A stretch of 7,575 nucleotides of DNA, from assembly GCA_945949475.1 (NCBI GenBank), contig CAMFET010000033.1, positions 1-7,575 of the forward strand, written 5' to 3'. The notes under the pieces were generated by a model that worked only from the letters and a program-made list of their open reading frames with translations, made no database searches and had not been told where the DNA came from. This DNA comes from an uncultured Phascolarctobacterium sp. Lineage in GTDB: Bacteria; Bacillota; Negativicutes; Acidaminococcales; Acidaminococcaceae. The number at the start of each line of letters is the position of its first letter. Position 1 is the stretch's first letter. Position numbers and translations under genes: made by a program. Positions 1 to 6,815 of this stretch are shown here, in pieces.

Positions 1-13
1 TCCACAAAATACG

Positions 14-89
14 TACAGAAAAATGAAAATCATTAAAAATGTATCAATTTTTCACATCTGACACCAAGTATACAGAAAACATGAAAAAT
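14..89. repeat. Imperfect direct repeat upstream of the liv promoter
   Basis: TACAGAAAAATGAAAAT (14-30) recurs as TACAGAAAACATGAAAAAT (71-89). The copies differ by two inserted bases and start 57 bp apart. The second copy ends 4 bases before the -35 box. Between them lies an A/T-only inverted repeat, AAAAAT (35-40) and ATTTTT (47-52). The placement fits upstream binding sites for a regulator or an A-rich UP-like element. However, the region is very AT-rich, so chance similarity is possible. No known operator consensus was recognised. Confidence 0.4.
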
Positions 90-93
90 ATCG

Positions 94-123
94 TTGACAA
101 AAGTGTAGTGTTGTGGCTATAAT
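94..123 (+). promoter_or_regulatory. Consensus sigma-70/sigma-A promoter of the liv operon
   Basis: The -35 box TTGACA (94-99) and the -10 box TATAAT (118-123) both match the consensus at all six positions, separated by 18 bp. Transcription should start near 130, giving a leader of about 80 nt before livJ1. The leader carries a CTCCT (167-171) that could pair with the AGGAG of the livJ1 SD (197-201), but the match is only 5 bp. No T-box, known riboswitch or leader peptide rich in branched-chain codons was recognised in the leader. Confidence 0.88.
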
Positions 124-209
124 GAGTACCATAAGTTATTAGGATATGCGATAGACCGTAAGCCTGCTCCTAATGACGCTGTATTTACAAGGGAAAAGGA
201 GAAATCAAA

Positions 210-1382
210 ATGAAAAAATGGAAAAAAATCGCCACTGCTGCACTTGCTGCAATGGTATTCGCATCCGTACTGAGCGGTTGCGGCGGAGAAAAAAAGAAAG
301 CTGCTGACACTGGCAACACCATTAAGGTTGGCGCATCCTTCGAATTGACCGGTAACGTTGCTAACTATGGTAAATCCATTCTGTCCGGTTTCAAAATGGC
401 TGCTGACGAAGCTAACAAGACCGGTATCAATGGCAAAAAGATTGAAGTTATCGAAAGCGATAACAAATCTGAGCCTTCTGAATCCGGTAACTCCATTACT
501 AAGCTCGTAACCCAAAATAAGGTTATTGCTGTTGTTGGTCCTGCAACCAGCGGCTGCGTAGCAGCAGGTGCTCCCATTACCGCTGCTAACAAGATTCCTC
601 ACATTGCGCCTTCTGCAACTGCACCTGGCATTACCGTTGACAATGGCAAGGTAAGAGAGTTCATGTTCCGCGCTTGCTTCATCGACCCGTTCCAAGGCCA
701 AGTAATGGCAACCTTTGCTAGCAACACCCTGAAGGTTAAGAACGTAGCTATTCTGTTCGACTCCTCCAGCGATTATTCCAAAGGCCTGGCTTCTGTATTC
801 CAACAAACCCTGGAAGGCAAGGGCGGCAAGATTGTTGCTAAGGAAGCTTTCCTGTCCAAGGACGTTGACTTCAAGGCTTCTCTGACCAAGATTAAAGCAA
901 CCAATCCGGAAGCAATTTATGTTCCCGGTTACTATGAAGAAGTTTCCAAGATCATTAAACAAGCTCGTGAAATCGGTATCACCGTTCCCATGATGGGCTC
1001 CGACGGCTGGGAAAGCCCGAAACTGGCTGAAATCGCTGGTAAAGATGCTCTGAAGGGCTGCTACTATGTATCCGCTTTCTCTGCACAGGACAAGGATCCT
1101 TCCGTACAAAAATTCATTGCTGACTACAAAGCTAAATATCAAAAAGATCCTGATATTTTCGCTATGCAAGGCTACAACGCTGGCTTAGTTCTGTTTGATG
1201 CAATCAAACGCGCTGGCACCACCGATGGTACTAAATTGGCTAAGGCTATTGCTGAAACCAAGGACCTGCCGGTTGCAAGCGGCAAGATGACCTTCGATGC
1301 TAACCATAACCCGATTATGCCGGCATTGATCATCAGCCTGGAAGGTGGCGTTCCGACTCTGAAAGAGAAGATCGCTCTGTAA
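210..1382 (+). CDS. livJ: Branched-chain amino acid ABC transporter substrate-binding lipoprotein (first copy, livJ1)
   Basis: This 390-residue protein is an extracytoplasmic binding protein of the Peripla_BP_6 / LivJ family. It captures leucine, isoleucine, valine or a related amino acid and passes it to LivHM. A positively charged N-terminus and hydrophobic stretch lead to a lipobox, L21-S22-G23-C24, so the mature protein should be lipid-anchored at Cys24. A charged linker (27-36) precedes the bilobed domain from about residue 37. Family landmarks are FELTG (44-48), the ligand-loop segment SATAP (135-139), RACFIDPFQG (154-163), VPGYY (238-242) and GSDGW (263-267). An AGGAGA SD (197-202) sits 7 nt before the ATG. 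The gene is first in the operon, directly behind the consensus promoter. Sense codons TTA, CTA and TCA are nearly absent, which fits high expression. The exact ligand cannot be fixed from sequence. Confidence 0.95.
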   Translation: MKKWKKIATAALAAMVFASVLSGCGGEKKKAADTGNTIKVGASFELTGNVANYGKSILSGFKMAADEANKTGINGKKIEVIESDNKSEPSESGNSITKLVTQNKVIAVVGPATSGCVAAGAPITAANKIPHIAPSATAPGITVDNGKVREFMFRACFIDPFQGQVMATFASNTLKVKNVAILFDSSSDYSKGLASVFQQTLEGKGGKIVAKEAFLSKDVDFKASLTKIKATNPEAIYVPGYYEEVSKIIKQAREIGITVPMMGSDGWESPKLAEIAGKDALKGCYYVSAFSAQDKDPSVQKFIADYKAKYQKDPDIFAMQGYNAGLVLFDAIKRAGTTDGTKLAKAIAETKDLPVASGKMTFDANHNPIMPALIISLEGGVPTLKEKIAL

Positions 1383-1459
1383 TCCAAGCATAAGTTTAAA
1401 AATTTCATAAAGTAATTAGTTAGTGTTCCTTATCCACGGTTTATTTATTAAGTTAAAAA

Positions 1460-1485
1460 GGGGCTTGGCTAAATCCACAAGCCCC
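1460..1485 (+). terminator. Stem-loop between livJ1 and livJ2, possible leaky terminator or mRNA-stabilising hairpin
   Basis: GGGGCTTG (1460-1467) pairs perfectly with CAAGCCCC (1478-1485) around a 10-nt loop. The downstream run is T-rich but interrupted (TTATTTATTTTT, 1494-1505) and begins about 8 nt after the stem, so this is not a textbook terminator. It lies 78 nt past the livJ1 stop and 35 nt before the livJ2 start. It may terminate part of the transcripts or protect the 3' end of livJ1 mRNA. Confidence 0.6.
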
Positions 1486-1493
1486 ACTATATA
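1465..1493 (+). promoter_or_regulatory. Weak candidate promoter for livJ2
   Basis: TTGGCT (1465-1470) and TATATA (1488-1493) are spaced 17 bp apart, each matching the sigma-70 consensus at four of six bases. TATATT (1490-1495) is a closer -10 match but at 19 bp spacing. The candidate overlaps the stem-loop and would start transcription about 20 nt before livJ2. AT-rich DNA gives such matches easily, so this is tentative. Confidence 0.22.
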
Positions 1494-1520
1494 TTATTTA
1501 TTTTTGAGGGGGAATAAACC

Positions 1521-2699
1521 ATGAAAAGATTAACTAAATTAATGTCAGTTTTCGCAGCAGGCGCATTGTTTATGGGCGCTTTGGCAGGCTGTGGCGGCTC
1601 CAAGGATGCTGGCAAAGCAGGCGATACCATTAAGGTTGGCGCTTTGCTGGAAATGACCGGTGGCAGCGCTTCCTTCGGTATTTCTTCTAAGAATGGTATT
1701 GACCTTGCTTTGAAGAAAATCAACGAAAAAGGCGTTTTGGGCGGCAAAAAGCTCTCCTTGGTTGTAGCTGATACCAAATCCGAGGCTTCTGAAGCAACCA
1801 ACGGTATGCAAAAGCTGGTTTCTCAAGATAAGGTTGTAGCAGTTATTGGTCCTAACCAATCCTCCGCTGTTATCGCAGCAGGCGCAATTAACAACGGTTC
1901 TAAGGTTTTGGGCATCACTCCCATGGGCACCAACCCGGACGTAACTGTGGACCCGAAAACCAAAAAAACCAAAGAATACAACTTCCGTGCATGCTTCATT
2001 GACCCGTTCCAAGGCACTGTAATGGCAAACTATGCATTCAAAGACCTGAAGGTTAAAAAGGCTGCTATCCTGGTAGATAACACCTCCGACTATGCTAAAG
2101 GCTTGACCCAATTCTTCAAAGAAAACTTTGTAAAACTGGGTGGTGAGGTTGTAGCTGAAGAAGCTTATCTGCAAAAGGATACCGACTTCAAAGCAACCCT
2201 GACCAAGATTAAAGCAGCTGCTCCTGACTTCATCTATATTCCTGGTTACTATCAAGAGGTTGGCCTGATCGTTAAACAAGCTCGTGAAATGGGCATCACC
2301 GTTACCATGGCCGGTGGCGATGGTTGGGATAGCGCAAAACTGCCGGAAATCGCTGGCAAAGCTGCTCTGAACAACACCATTTTCTCCAGCCTGTATTCTC
2401 CTGATGACGCATCCGACCTGAACAAATCCTTCGTTGCTGAATACAAGAAAGCTTACAATGGCAACCCGGACGTATTCGCAGCTCTGGCTTATGACTCCAC
2501 TCTGCTGGTAGCAAAAGCTATGGAAGATGCAAAATCCGCTGAACCTGCAAAGATTGCTGCTGCAATGGCTAAAATTGCTGGCTTCAAGGGCGTATCCGGC
2601 GAAGTAACCTTCAACGAACAACACAACCCCATTAAGAGCGCAGTTATCATCGAGCACAAAGATGGCGTTCAAACCTTCAAAGCTAAAGTTAATCCCTGA
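1521..2699 (+). CDS. livJ: Branched-chain amino acid ABC transporter substrate-binding lipoprotein (second copy, livJ2)
   Basis: This 392-residue protein is a paralogue of the preceding gene product. They share matching blocks across the full length, such as FIDPFQG (159-165), KDTDFKA (219-225), GYY (242-244), KQARE (252-256) and GDGW (266-269). It has a lipobox at L21-A22-G23-C24, so it should be lipid-anchored outside the cytoplasmic membrane. The loop expected to touch the ligand reads MGTNP (135-139), closer to the TNPE-type loop of E. coli LivJ than the first copy's SATAP. This hints at a different ligand preference. A GAGGGGG SD (1506-1512) precedes the ATG by 8 nt. The gene sits between two stem-loops and shares the strong avoidance of TTA, CTA and TCA codons. 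The family is secure; the ligand is not. Confidence 0.95.
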   Translation: MKRLTKLMSVFAAGALFMGALAGCGGSKDAGKAGDTIKVGALLEMTGGSASFGISSKNGIDLALKKINEKGVLGGKKLSLVVADTKSEASEATNGMQKLVSQDKVVAVIGPNQSSAVIAAGAINNGSKVLGITPMGTNPDVTVDPKTKKTKEYNFRACFIDPFQGTVMANYAFKDLKVKKAAILVDNTSDYAKGLTQFFKENFVKLGGEVVAEEAYLQKDTDFKATLTKIKAAAPDFIYIPGYYQEVGLIVKQAREMGITVTMAGGDGWDSAKLPEIAGKAALNNTIFSSLYSPDDASDLNKSFVAEYKKAYNGNPDVFAALAYDSTLLVAKAMEDAKSAEPAKIAAAMAKIAGFKGVSGEVTFNEQHNPIKSAVIIEHKDGVQTFKAKVNP

Positions 2700-2733
2700 T
2701 AGGTAACACAAGTAGTCTTAACTAGTTCAATTC

Positions 2734-2769
2734 AACGAGGCTGTTGTTTTGTGTGACAACAGCCTCGTT
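2734..2769 (+). terminator. Strong stem-loop between livJ2 and livH, probable attenuating terminator
   Basis: AACGAGGCTGTTG (2734-2746) is perfectly complementary to CAACAGCCTCGTT (2757-2769); one further T-A pair (2747/2756) extends the stem to 14 bp with an 8-nt loop. Only four T residues follow from within the stem (2768-2771) before ATCAAG, so termination is probably incomplete. A smaller hairpin, AAGCG/CGCTT (2778-2782 and 2788-2792), follows at once. Because livHMGF have no clear promoter of their own, read-through must supply them. The hairpin would thus lower membrane-component expression relative to the binding proteins. Confidence 0.72.
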
Positions 2770-2824
2770 TTATCAAGAAGCGTGTCCCGCTTAGGCAAAT
2801 TTAAATCTCTAGGGAGGAAAAATT

Positions 2825-3715
2825 ATGGAGACCTTTATGCATCAGTTCTTTCAGCAGCTGATCAACGGTGTATCTCTTGGTAGTATTTACGCACTGATCG
2901 CCTTAGGTTATACCATGATATACGGTATCATCAAGCTCATCAACTTCGCACATGGTGATATCTATATGCTGGGTGCCTATTTCGGCTTCTATGCAACCAC
3001 TACCTTGGGCTTGCCCTTTATTCCTGCAATTATCTTTTCTATGGCCTGTGCTGCAATCGCAGGTATCATTATTGAACGTATCGCGTATCGCCCCATGCGT
3101 AATGCACCGCGTATCGCAATCCTAATTACCGCAATCGGCGTATCCTTCTTCTTGGAATACGGCATGATTCTTTTGGTATCCCCGCAACCTCGCACCTTCC
3201 CCGCAGTATTCAATGCTACTGTTTATAACATGGGTCCCTTGGTTGCTAACAGCCAACAGCTGGTTATCCTTTTGAGCTCCATTATTTTGATGGCAGTGCT
3301 CACCTACATCGTAAACAAAACCAAAGCCGGCAAGGCAATGCGCGCTGTATCCTTTGATGCTGATGCTGCAAGACTGATGGGCATCAACATTGACCGCGTT
3401 ATTTCCACCACCTTTGCTCTGGGCAGTGCTCTGGCAGCAGCTGGCGGCGTGCTGGTAGGTGTTTACTATAACTCCATTGACCCGCTGATGGGCATGATGC
3501 CCGGCCTGAAGGCCTTCGTTGCTGCAGTACTGGGCGGCATCGGCATTATCCCCGGCGCTATGATTGGCGGCATCATTTTGGGTGTAGTAGAAGCTATGGT
3601 AAGTGGCTTCCTATCCTCCACCTTCCGTGATGCAGCGGCCTTTGGTATTTTGATTCTTATTCTTCTCTATAAGCCCTCCGGCTTGTTAGGTAAGAATGTT
3701 CGTGAGAAAGTGTGA
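2825..3715 (+). CDS. livH: Branched-chain amino acid ABC transporter permease LivH
   Basis: This 296-residue integral membrane protein is one of the two permease subunits that form the translocation path with LivM. It is hydrophobic throughout. It carries the LivH signature around GYTMIYG...INFAHGD (28-45), a cytoplasmic coupling loop of EAA type (AGKAMRAVSFDADAARLMGI, 168-187) that should contact an ATPase, and the glycine-rich segment VLGGIG...GAMIGG (235-249). The length is normal for the family. The ATG at 2825 is preferred over the in-frame ATG at 2837, because an AGGGAGGA SD (2811-2818) lies 6 nt before it. The gene begins 55 nt after the strong stem-loop and ends 10 nt before livM. Confidence 0.96.
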   Translation: METFMHQFFQQLINGVSLGSIYALIALGYTMIYGIIKLINFAHGDIYMLGAYFGFYATTTLGLPFIPAIIFSMACAAIAGIIIERIAYRPMRNAPRIAILITAIGVSFFLEYGMILLVSPQPRTFPAVFNATVYNMGPLVANSQQLVILLSSIILMAVLTYIVNKTKAGKAMRAVSFDADAARLMGINIDRVISTTFALGSALAAAGGVLVGVYYNSIDPLMGMMPGLKAFVAAVLGGIGIIPGAMIGGIILGVVEAMVSGFLSSTFRDAAAFGILILILLYKPSGLLGKNVREKV

Positions 3716-3719
3716 GGTG
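3712..3719 (+). promoter_or_regulatory. Ribosome binding site deciding the livM start
   Basis: GTGAGGTG overlaps the livH stop codon (3713-3715) and lies 6 nt before the ATG at 3726. The upstream in-frame ATG at 3696 has only a weak TTAGG ahead of it and would overlap livH by 20 nt. The later start is therefore chosen. Confidence 0.7.
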
Positions 3720-3725
3720 CTTAGT

Positions 3726-4685
3726 ATGAATCCGATTAGAAAATTTGATTTAAAAGCCCTTATCGCTTCTGTAATTATCTTTGCAGTTGTTCAAGGCCTG
3801 ATTTTGGCCGAAGTAATCGGCCCCTTCTGGGAATTGAACATCATCCTGATTTGTATCAACATCATTTTAGCAGTCAGCCTGAACCTGATTAACGGCTATA
3901 CCGGCCAGTTCTCCATTGGTCATGCCGGCTTCATGGCTGTTGGTGCTTATACCGGTGCTATCATCACCGTTAAGCTGGGCCTGCCCTTTGAGCTGGGCCT
4001 GGTTGTAGCAACTGTTTGTGCAGGCTTCTTAGGCTTCCTGATTGGTTTGCCCACCCTGCGCCTTGATGGTGACTATCTTGCTATCGCTACCTTAGGTCTT
4101 GGCGAAATTATCCGTATCTGCATTCTTAATATCGACTATGTAGGCGGTGCCTCCGGCCTTATGGGTATCCCCCGTATGACTACCTTCGCTTATACCTTCT
4201 GGATTATGATGGCCATCATTTTCTTCATTAAGAACTTTAAAAACTCCGCTCTGGGTCGCTGCTGCCTGGCAATTCGTGAAAACGAAATCGCAGCCGATAC
4301 CATGGGCATTAACACTACTAAGTATAAGGTAATGGCCTTCACTCTGGGCGCATCCTTCGCAGGCACTGCAGGCTGCCTCTTTAGCCATTACTTCTTCCTG
4401 GCGCATCCCGCATCCTTCACCTTCATGCGTTCCTTTGATATTCTGACCATGGTAGTTTTGGGTGGCTTGGGCTCCATGACTGGTGCTATCACCGGCGCAA
4501 CGCTCCTGACCTTCATTTCTGCTTATCTGTCCGACTATCCGGAATGGCGTATGGTTATCTATTCCATCACCATGATTGTTTTGATGCTGCGTCGTCCGCA
4601 AGGCTTGTTCGGTAGCGAAGAGCTGAGCCGCAAGATGTTTAAGTTTGGAGGTAAGAGCAATGGCAGAGCTGCTGAAGGTAGATAA
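3726..4685 (+). CDS. livM: Branched-chain amino acid ABC transporter permease LivM
   Basis: This is the second permease subunit, 319 residues from the chosen ATG; an ATG at 3696 would add 10 residues. Family landmarks are GYTGQFSIGHAGFMAVGAY (57-75), the segment LRLDGDYLAIATLG (111-124), an EAA-like coupling loop with SALGRCCLAIRENEIAADTMGI (174-195, key residues R184, E185, G194), and the glycine-rich VLGGLGSMTGA near the C-terminus. It lacks the long N-terminal extension of E. coli LivM, as is usual in Firmicutes. It starts 10 nt after livH and its 3' end overlaps livG by 26 nt, implying translational coupling. With LivH it forms the membrane channel. Confidence 0.95.
   Translation: MNPIRKFDLKALIASVIIFAVVQGLILAEVIGPFWELNIILICINIILAVSLNLINGYTGQFSIGHAGFMAVGAYTGAIITVKLGLPFELGLVVATVCAGFLGFLIGLPTLRLDGDYLAIATLGLGEIIRICILNIDYVGGASGLMGIPRMTTFAYTFWIMMAIIFFIKNFKNSALGRCCLAIRENEIAADTMGINTTKYKVMAFTLGASFAGTAGCLFSHYFFLAHPASFTFMRSFDILTMVVLGGLGSMTGAITGATLLTFISAYLSDYPEWRMVIYSITMIVLMLRRPQGLFGSEELSRKMFKFGGKSNGRAAEGR
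4647..4652 (+). promoter_or_regulatory. Ribosome binding site deciding the livG start
   Basis: GGAGGT lies inside the end of livM, 7 nt before the ATG at 4660. A TTG at 4645, five codons earlier, is in frame but overlaps this SD itself and has no good SD upstream. The ATG is therefore the likely start. Confidence 0.8.
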
Positions 4686-5433
4686 TGTATCCATGATTTT
4701 CGGTGGTCTGCGCGCCGTATCGAACCTTTCCATGTACATTAACAAGGGAGAGCTGATTGGTCTTATCGGTCCGAACGGTGCAGGCAAAACTACCGCCTTT
4801 AATATGATTACCGGCGTATATACTCCCAGTGAGGGCGATGTATATTTTAATGGTGTAAAGAGCAGTGGTAAGAAATCCTACCAGGTTACCCAATTGGGCA
4901 TGGCTCGTACCTTCCAAAATATCCGCCTTTTCTCCGAGCTGAGCGTAATCGATAACGTTAAAATTGCTTATAATATGCACGTTACCTATAATCTGGTCGA
5001 TGCTATTATTCGCGATAAAAAATATCTAAACGAAGAAGATTTCATCACCCAAAAGGCGATGGATTTGCTGAAAATTTTCCATCTGGAGGGCGAAGCCAAC
5101 GAGGTTGCAAAGAATCTGCCCTATGGCAAACAGCGTCGTCTGGAAATTGCCCGTGCATTGGCTACCGAGCCAAAGCTGCTTTTGTTGGACGAGCCTGCTG
5201 CTGGCATGAACCCGCAGGAAACTCACGAGCTGATGGAAATGATTCGTTGGATTCGTGATAAATTTGACCTCTCCATCCTGCTCATCGAGCATGATATGGG
5301 CTTGGTTATGGGCGTGTGCGAGCGCATTTATGTACTGGAATATGGTATGAAAATCGCTGAAGGCACTCCGGAAGAGATTAAACACAACAGTCGTGTAATT
5401 GAAGCATATCTGGGCGAGGAGGTTATCAACTAA
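4660..5433 (+). CDS. livG: Branched-chain amino acid ABC transporter ATP-binding protein LivG
   Basis: This cytoplasmic ATPase subunit has 257 residues from the ATG at 4660. The motifs are in the expected order: Walker A GPNGAGKT (37-44), Q-loop RTFQNIRLF (83-91, Q86), signature LPYGKQ (153-158), Walker B LLLLDEP (173-179) and the switch histidine in IEHD (H211). The signature motif is the LPYG form typical of LivG rather than the usual LSGGQ. The insert with the NIRLF segment and the C-terminal EGTPEEI...YLGEE region also fit the LivG/BCA_ABC_TP_C type. It overlaps livM by 26 nt, and its TAA shares one base with the livF ATG. It should pair with LivF to power uptake. Confidence 0.96.
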   Translation: MAELLKVDNVSMIFGGLRAVSNLSMYINKGELIGLIGPNGAGKTTAFNMITGVYTPSEGDVYFNGVKSSGKKSYQVTQLGMARTFQNIRLFSELSVIDNVKIAYNMHVTYNLVDAIIRDKKYLNEEDFITQKAMDLLKIFHLEGEANEVAKNLPYGKQRRLEIARALATEPKLLLLDEPAAGMNPQETHELMEMIRWIRDKFDLSILLIEHDMGLVMGVCERIYVLEYGMKIAEGTPEEIKHNSRVIEAYLGEEVIN

Positions 5434-6137
5434 TGTTAAGAGTTGAAGATATTAATGTCTATTACGGCGCTATCCACGCCATTAAAGGCATCAGCCTCGA
5501 TGTTCCCGATGGTGAAATTGTAGCGCTGATTGGTTCTAACGGCGCAGGTAAGTCCACAACCCTGCGCACTATTTCCGGTCTGATGAAACCCAAAACCGGT
5601 AAAATCCTGTATGAAGGTAATGATATTGCCGGTGTACCTGCTCATAAAATCGTTGGCATGGGCCTGTGTCAGGTGCCCGAAGGTCGTCACGTTTTCGCAA
5701 ACATGACTGTTTTGGAAAACCTGGAGCTGGGTGCTTATCTGCGCAAGGATAAGGACGGCATTGCCAAGGATATGCAGGATGTATTTGAAAAATTCCCGCG
5801 TTTGTTAGAGCGTAAGTATCAAATCGCCGGTACTCTTTCCGGTGGTGAACAGCAAATGCTGGCTATGGGGCGTGCTTTGATGAGCCGTCCAAAATTATTA
5901 CTCTTGGATGAGCCCTCCATGGGTCTTGCCCCCTTGCTGGTTAAGGAAATTTTTAATATAATAAAAGAAATCAATGCTGGCGGTACTACCATCCTTTTGG
6001 TAGAACAAAACGCTAATATGGCATTGTCCATTGCTGATAAAGCATATGTTCTGGAAACCGGCCGCATTACCTTAAGCGGTACTGCTCAAGAGCTGGCAAG
6101 CAGCGAAGAAGTCCGCAAGGCATATTTGGGCGGCTAA
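5433..6137 (+). CDS. livF: Branched-chain amino acid ABC transporter ATP-binding protein LivF
   Basis: This is the second ATPase subunit, 234 residues. It has Walker A GSNGAGKST (34-42), Q-loop QVPEGRHVF (80-88), a canonical signature LSGGEQQ (135-141), Walker B LLLLDEP (155-161) and VEQN (190-193). Gln192 stands where most ABC ATPases have the switch histidine. That substitution is the normal LivF form, so it is not a defect. The start codon overlaps the livG stop as TAATG, with AGGAGG (5417-5422) 10 nt upstream, so translation is probably coupled. The length is standard. It forms the ATPase pair with LivG under the LivHM membrane unit. Confidence 0.96.
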   Translation: MLRVEDINVYYGAIHAIKGISLDVPDGEIVALIGSNGAGKSTTLRTISGLMKPKTGKILYEGNDIAGVPAHKIVGMGLCQVPEGRHVFANMTVLENLELGAYLRKDKDGIAKDMQDVFEKFPRLLERKYQIAGTLSGGEQQMLAMGRALMSRPKLLLLDEPSMGLAPLLVKEIFNIIKEINAGGTTILLVEQNANMALSIADKAYVLETGRITLSGTAQELASSEEVRKAYLGG

Positions 6138-6155
6138 CAAGAGGAGGTCATTTTC

Positions 6156-6815
6156 ATGTTAGTAAAAGACTTTATGACTAAAGACGTTATTACCGTGCGT
6201 GAGGATCAGTCCATGCTGGAAGCTCGCGAGGTTATGCGCAGCAAAAAGCTGTATAGCCTGCCGGTAGTGGACGATATTTCTCGTGTACGTGGTATGATTA
6301 CTGTGGATGATATTGGCAAGGCATCTCCTAGCGACAGCTCCACTCTGTCTCGCTATGAGGCTAATTATCTCTTAGGCCGCTTGAAGGTTAAAGATATTAT
6401 GAGCCGCACTGTGGTAACAGTGGATAGCGAGGATACCATTGAGTATGTAGCTTATAATCTGTATAAGCGCAAGGTTAACGCACTGCCTGTTTTGGGTCGT
6501 GATGGCAAGCTCTGTGGTATTATTTCCCGTAGCGATATGTTCCGCTCCTTTGTAGAAATGATGGGCGTAAACCAAAGCTGCACTCGCTTCACCGTTATTG
6601 CTCCCGATAAGGTTGGCGTTGTTGCTGAAATCACCAGCATTATGAAGGAGGATGGCATCAATATCATCTCCTTGGCTACCTTGCAAAGTGGCAATGGCAC
6701 TGCGGAAATCACTATTCGCTGCCGTCTGAATAATAATGGCTTGGATATTATTGAGCAAATTCGCGAAGCTGGCTACGAAGTAACCGATATTATGTCCCTG
6801 GATGGACTGGAATAA
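6156..6815 (+). CDS. CBS-CBS-ACT domain protein (AcuB-like), possible sensor linked to the liv operon
   Basis: This 219-residue soluble protein has two CBS domains (about 1-57 and 77-132) and a C-terminal ACT domain (about 143-214). Each CBS domain keeps an S/T-x-x-D pattern used for adenine nucleotides (T49/D52 in GMITVDD and S124/D127 in GIISRSD). The linker with TLSRYEANYLLGRLKVKDIM (63-82) is typical of AcuB-like proteins. The ACT part begins RFTVIAPDKVGVVAEI (144-159); ACT domains commonly bind amino acids. It starts 18 nt after livF with a perfect GAGGAGGT SD (6141-6148), so it belongs to the operon. I infer a regulatory or sensing role tied to amino acid uptake and energy state. No catalytic or DNA-binding domain is visible. 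The name AcuB is by architecture only, since the acetoin genes are absent here. Confidence 0.88.
   Translation: MLVKDFMTKDVITVREDQSMLEAREVMRSKKLYSLPVVDDISRVRGMITVDDIGKASPSDSSTLSRYEANYLLGRLKVKDIMSRTVVTVDSEDTIEYVAYNLYKRKVNALPVLGRDGKLCGIISRSDMFRSFVEMMGVNQSCTRFTVIAPDKVGVVAEITSIMKEDGINIISLATLQSGNGTAEITIRCRLNNNGLDIIEQIREAGYEVTDIMSLDGLE

Noticed and set aside
14..89. Possible CodY boxes around the CAGAAAA words
   Set aside because: Aligning AATTTTCAGAAAATT gives only about 10 of 15 matches at each copy, mostly A residues in AT-rich DNA.
173..307. Small + frame open reading frame overlapping the start of livJ1, with a cysteine-rich product
   Set aside because: No SD precedes its ATG, and the Cys runs come from reading the Ala-rich signal-peptide codons of livJ1 out of frame.
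117..1169. Minus-strand open frame of 350 codons over livJ1
   Set aside because: It is codon-for-codon antisense to livJ1 and exists because the sense gene avoids TTA, CTA and TCA. The translation has no recognisable domain and I see no SD or promoter for it.
1545..2711. Minus-strand open frame of 388 codons over livJ2
   Set aside because: Same cause as the frame over livJ1: it is in register with a gene under strong codon bias, and its product is not recognisable.
4092..4787. Minus-strand open frame of 231 codons over livM and the start of livG
   Set aside because: It is in register with livM, which has clear family motifs on the other strand. The antisense product has no recognisable features.
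5819..6067. LivF lacking the usual switch histidine (VEQN instead of a His motif)
   Set aside because: Gln at this place is the normal form in the LivF family, so it is not a sign of a defective ATPase. The residue is Gln192 of livF, encoded near 6006-6008.
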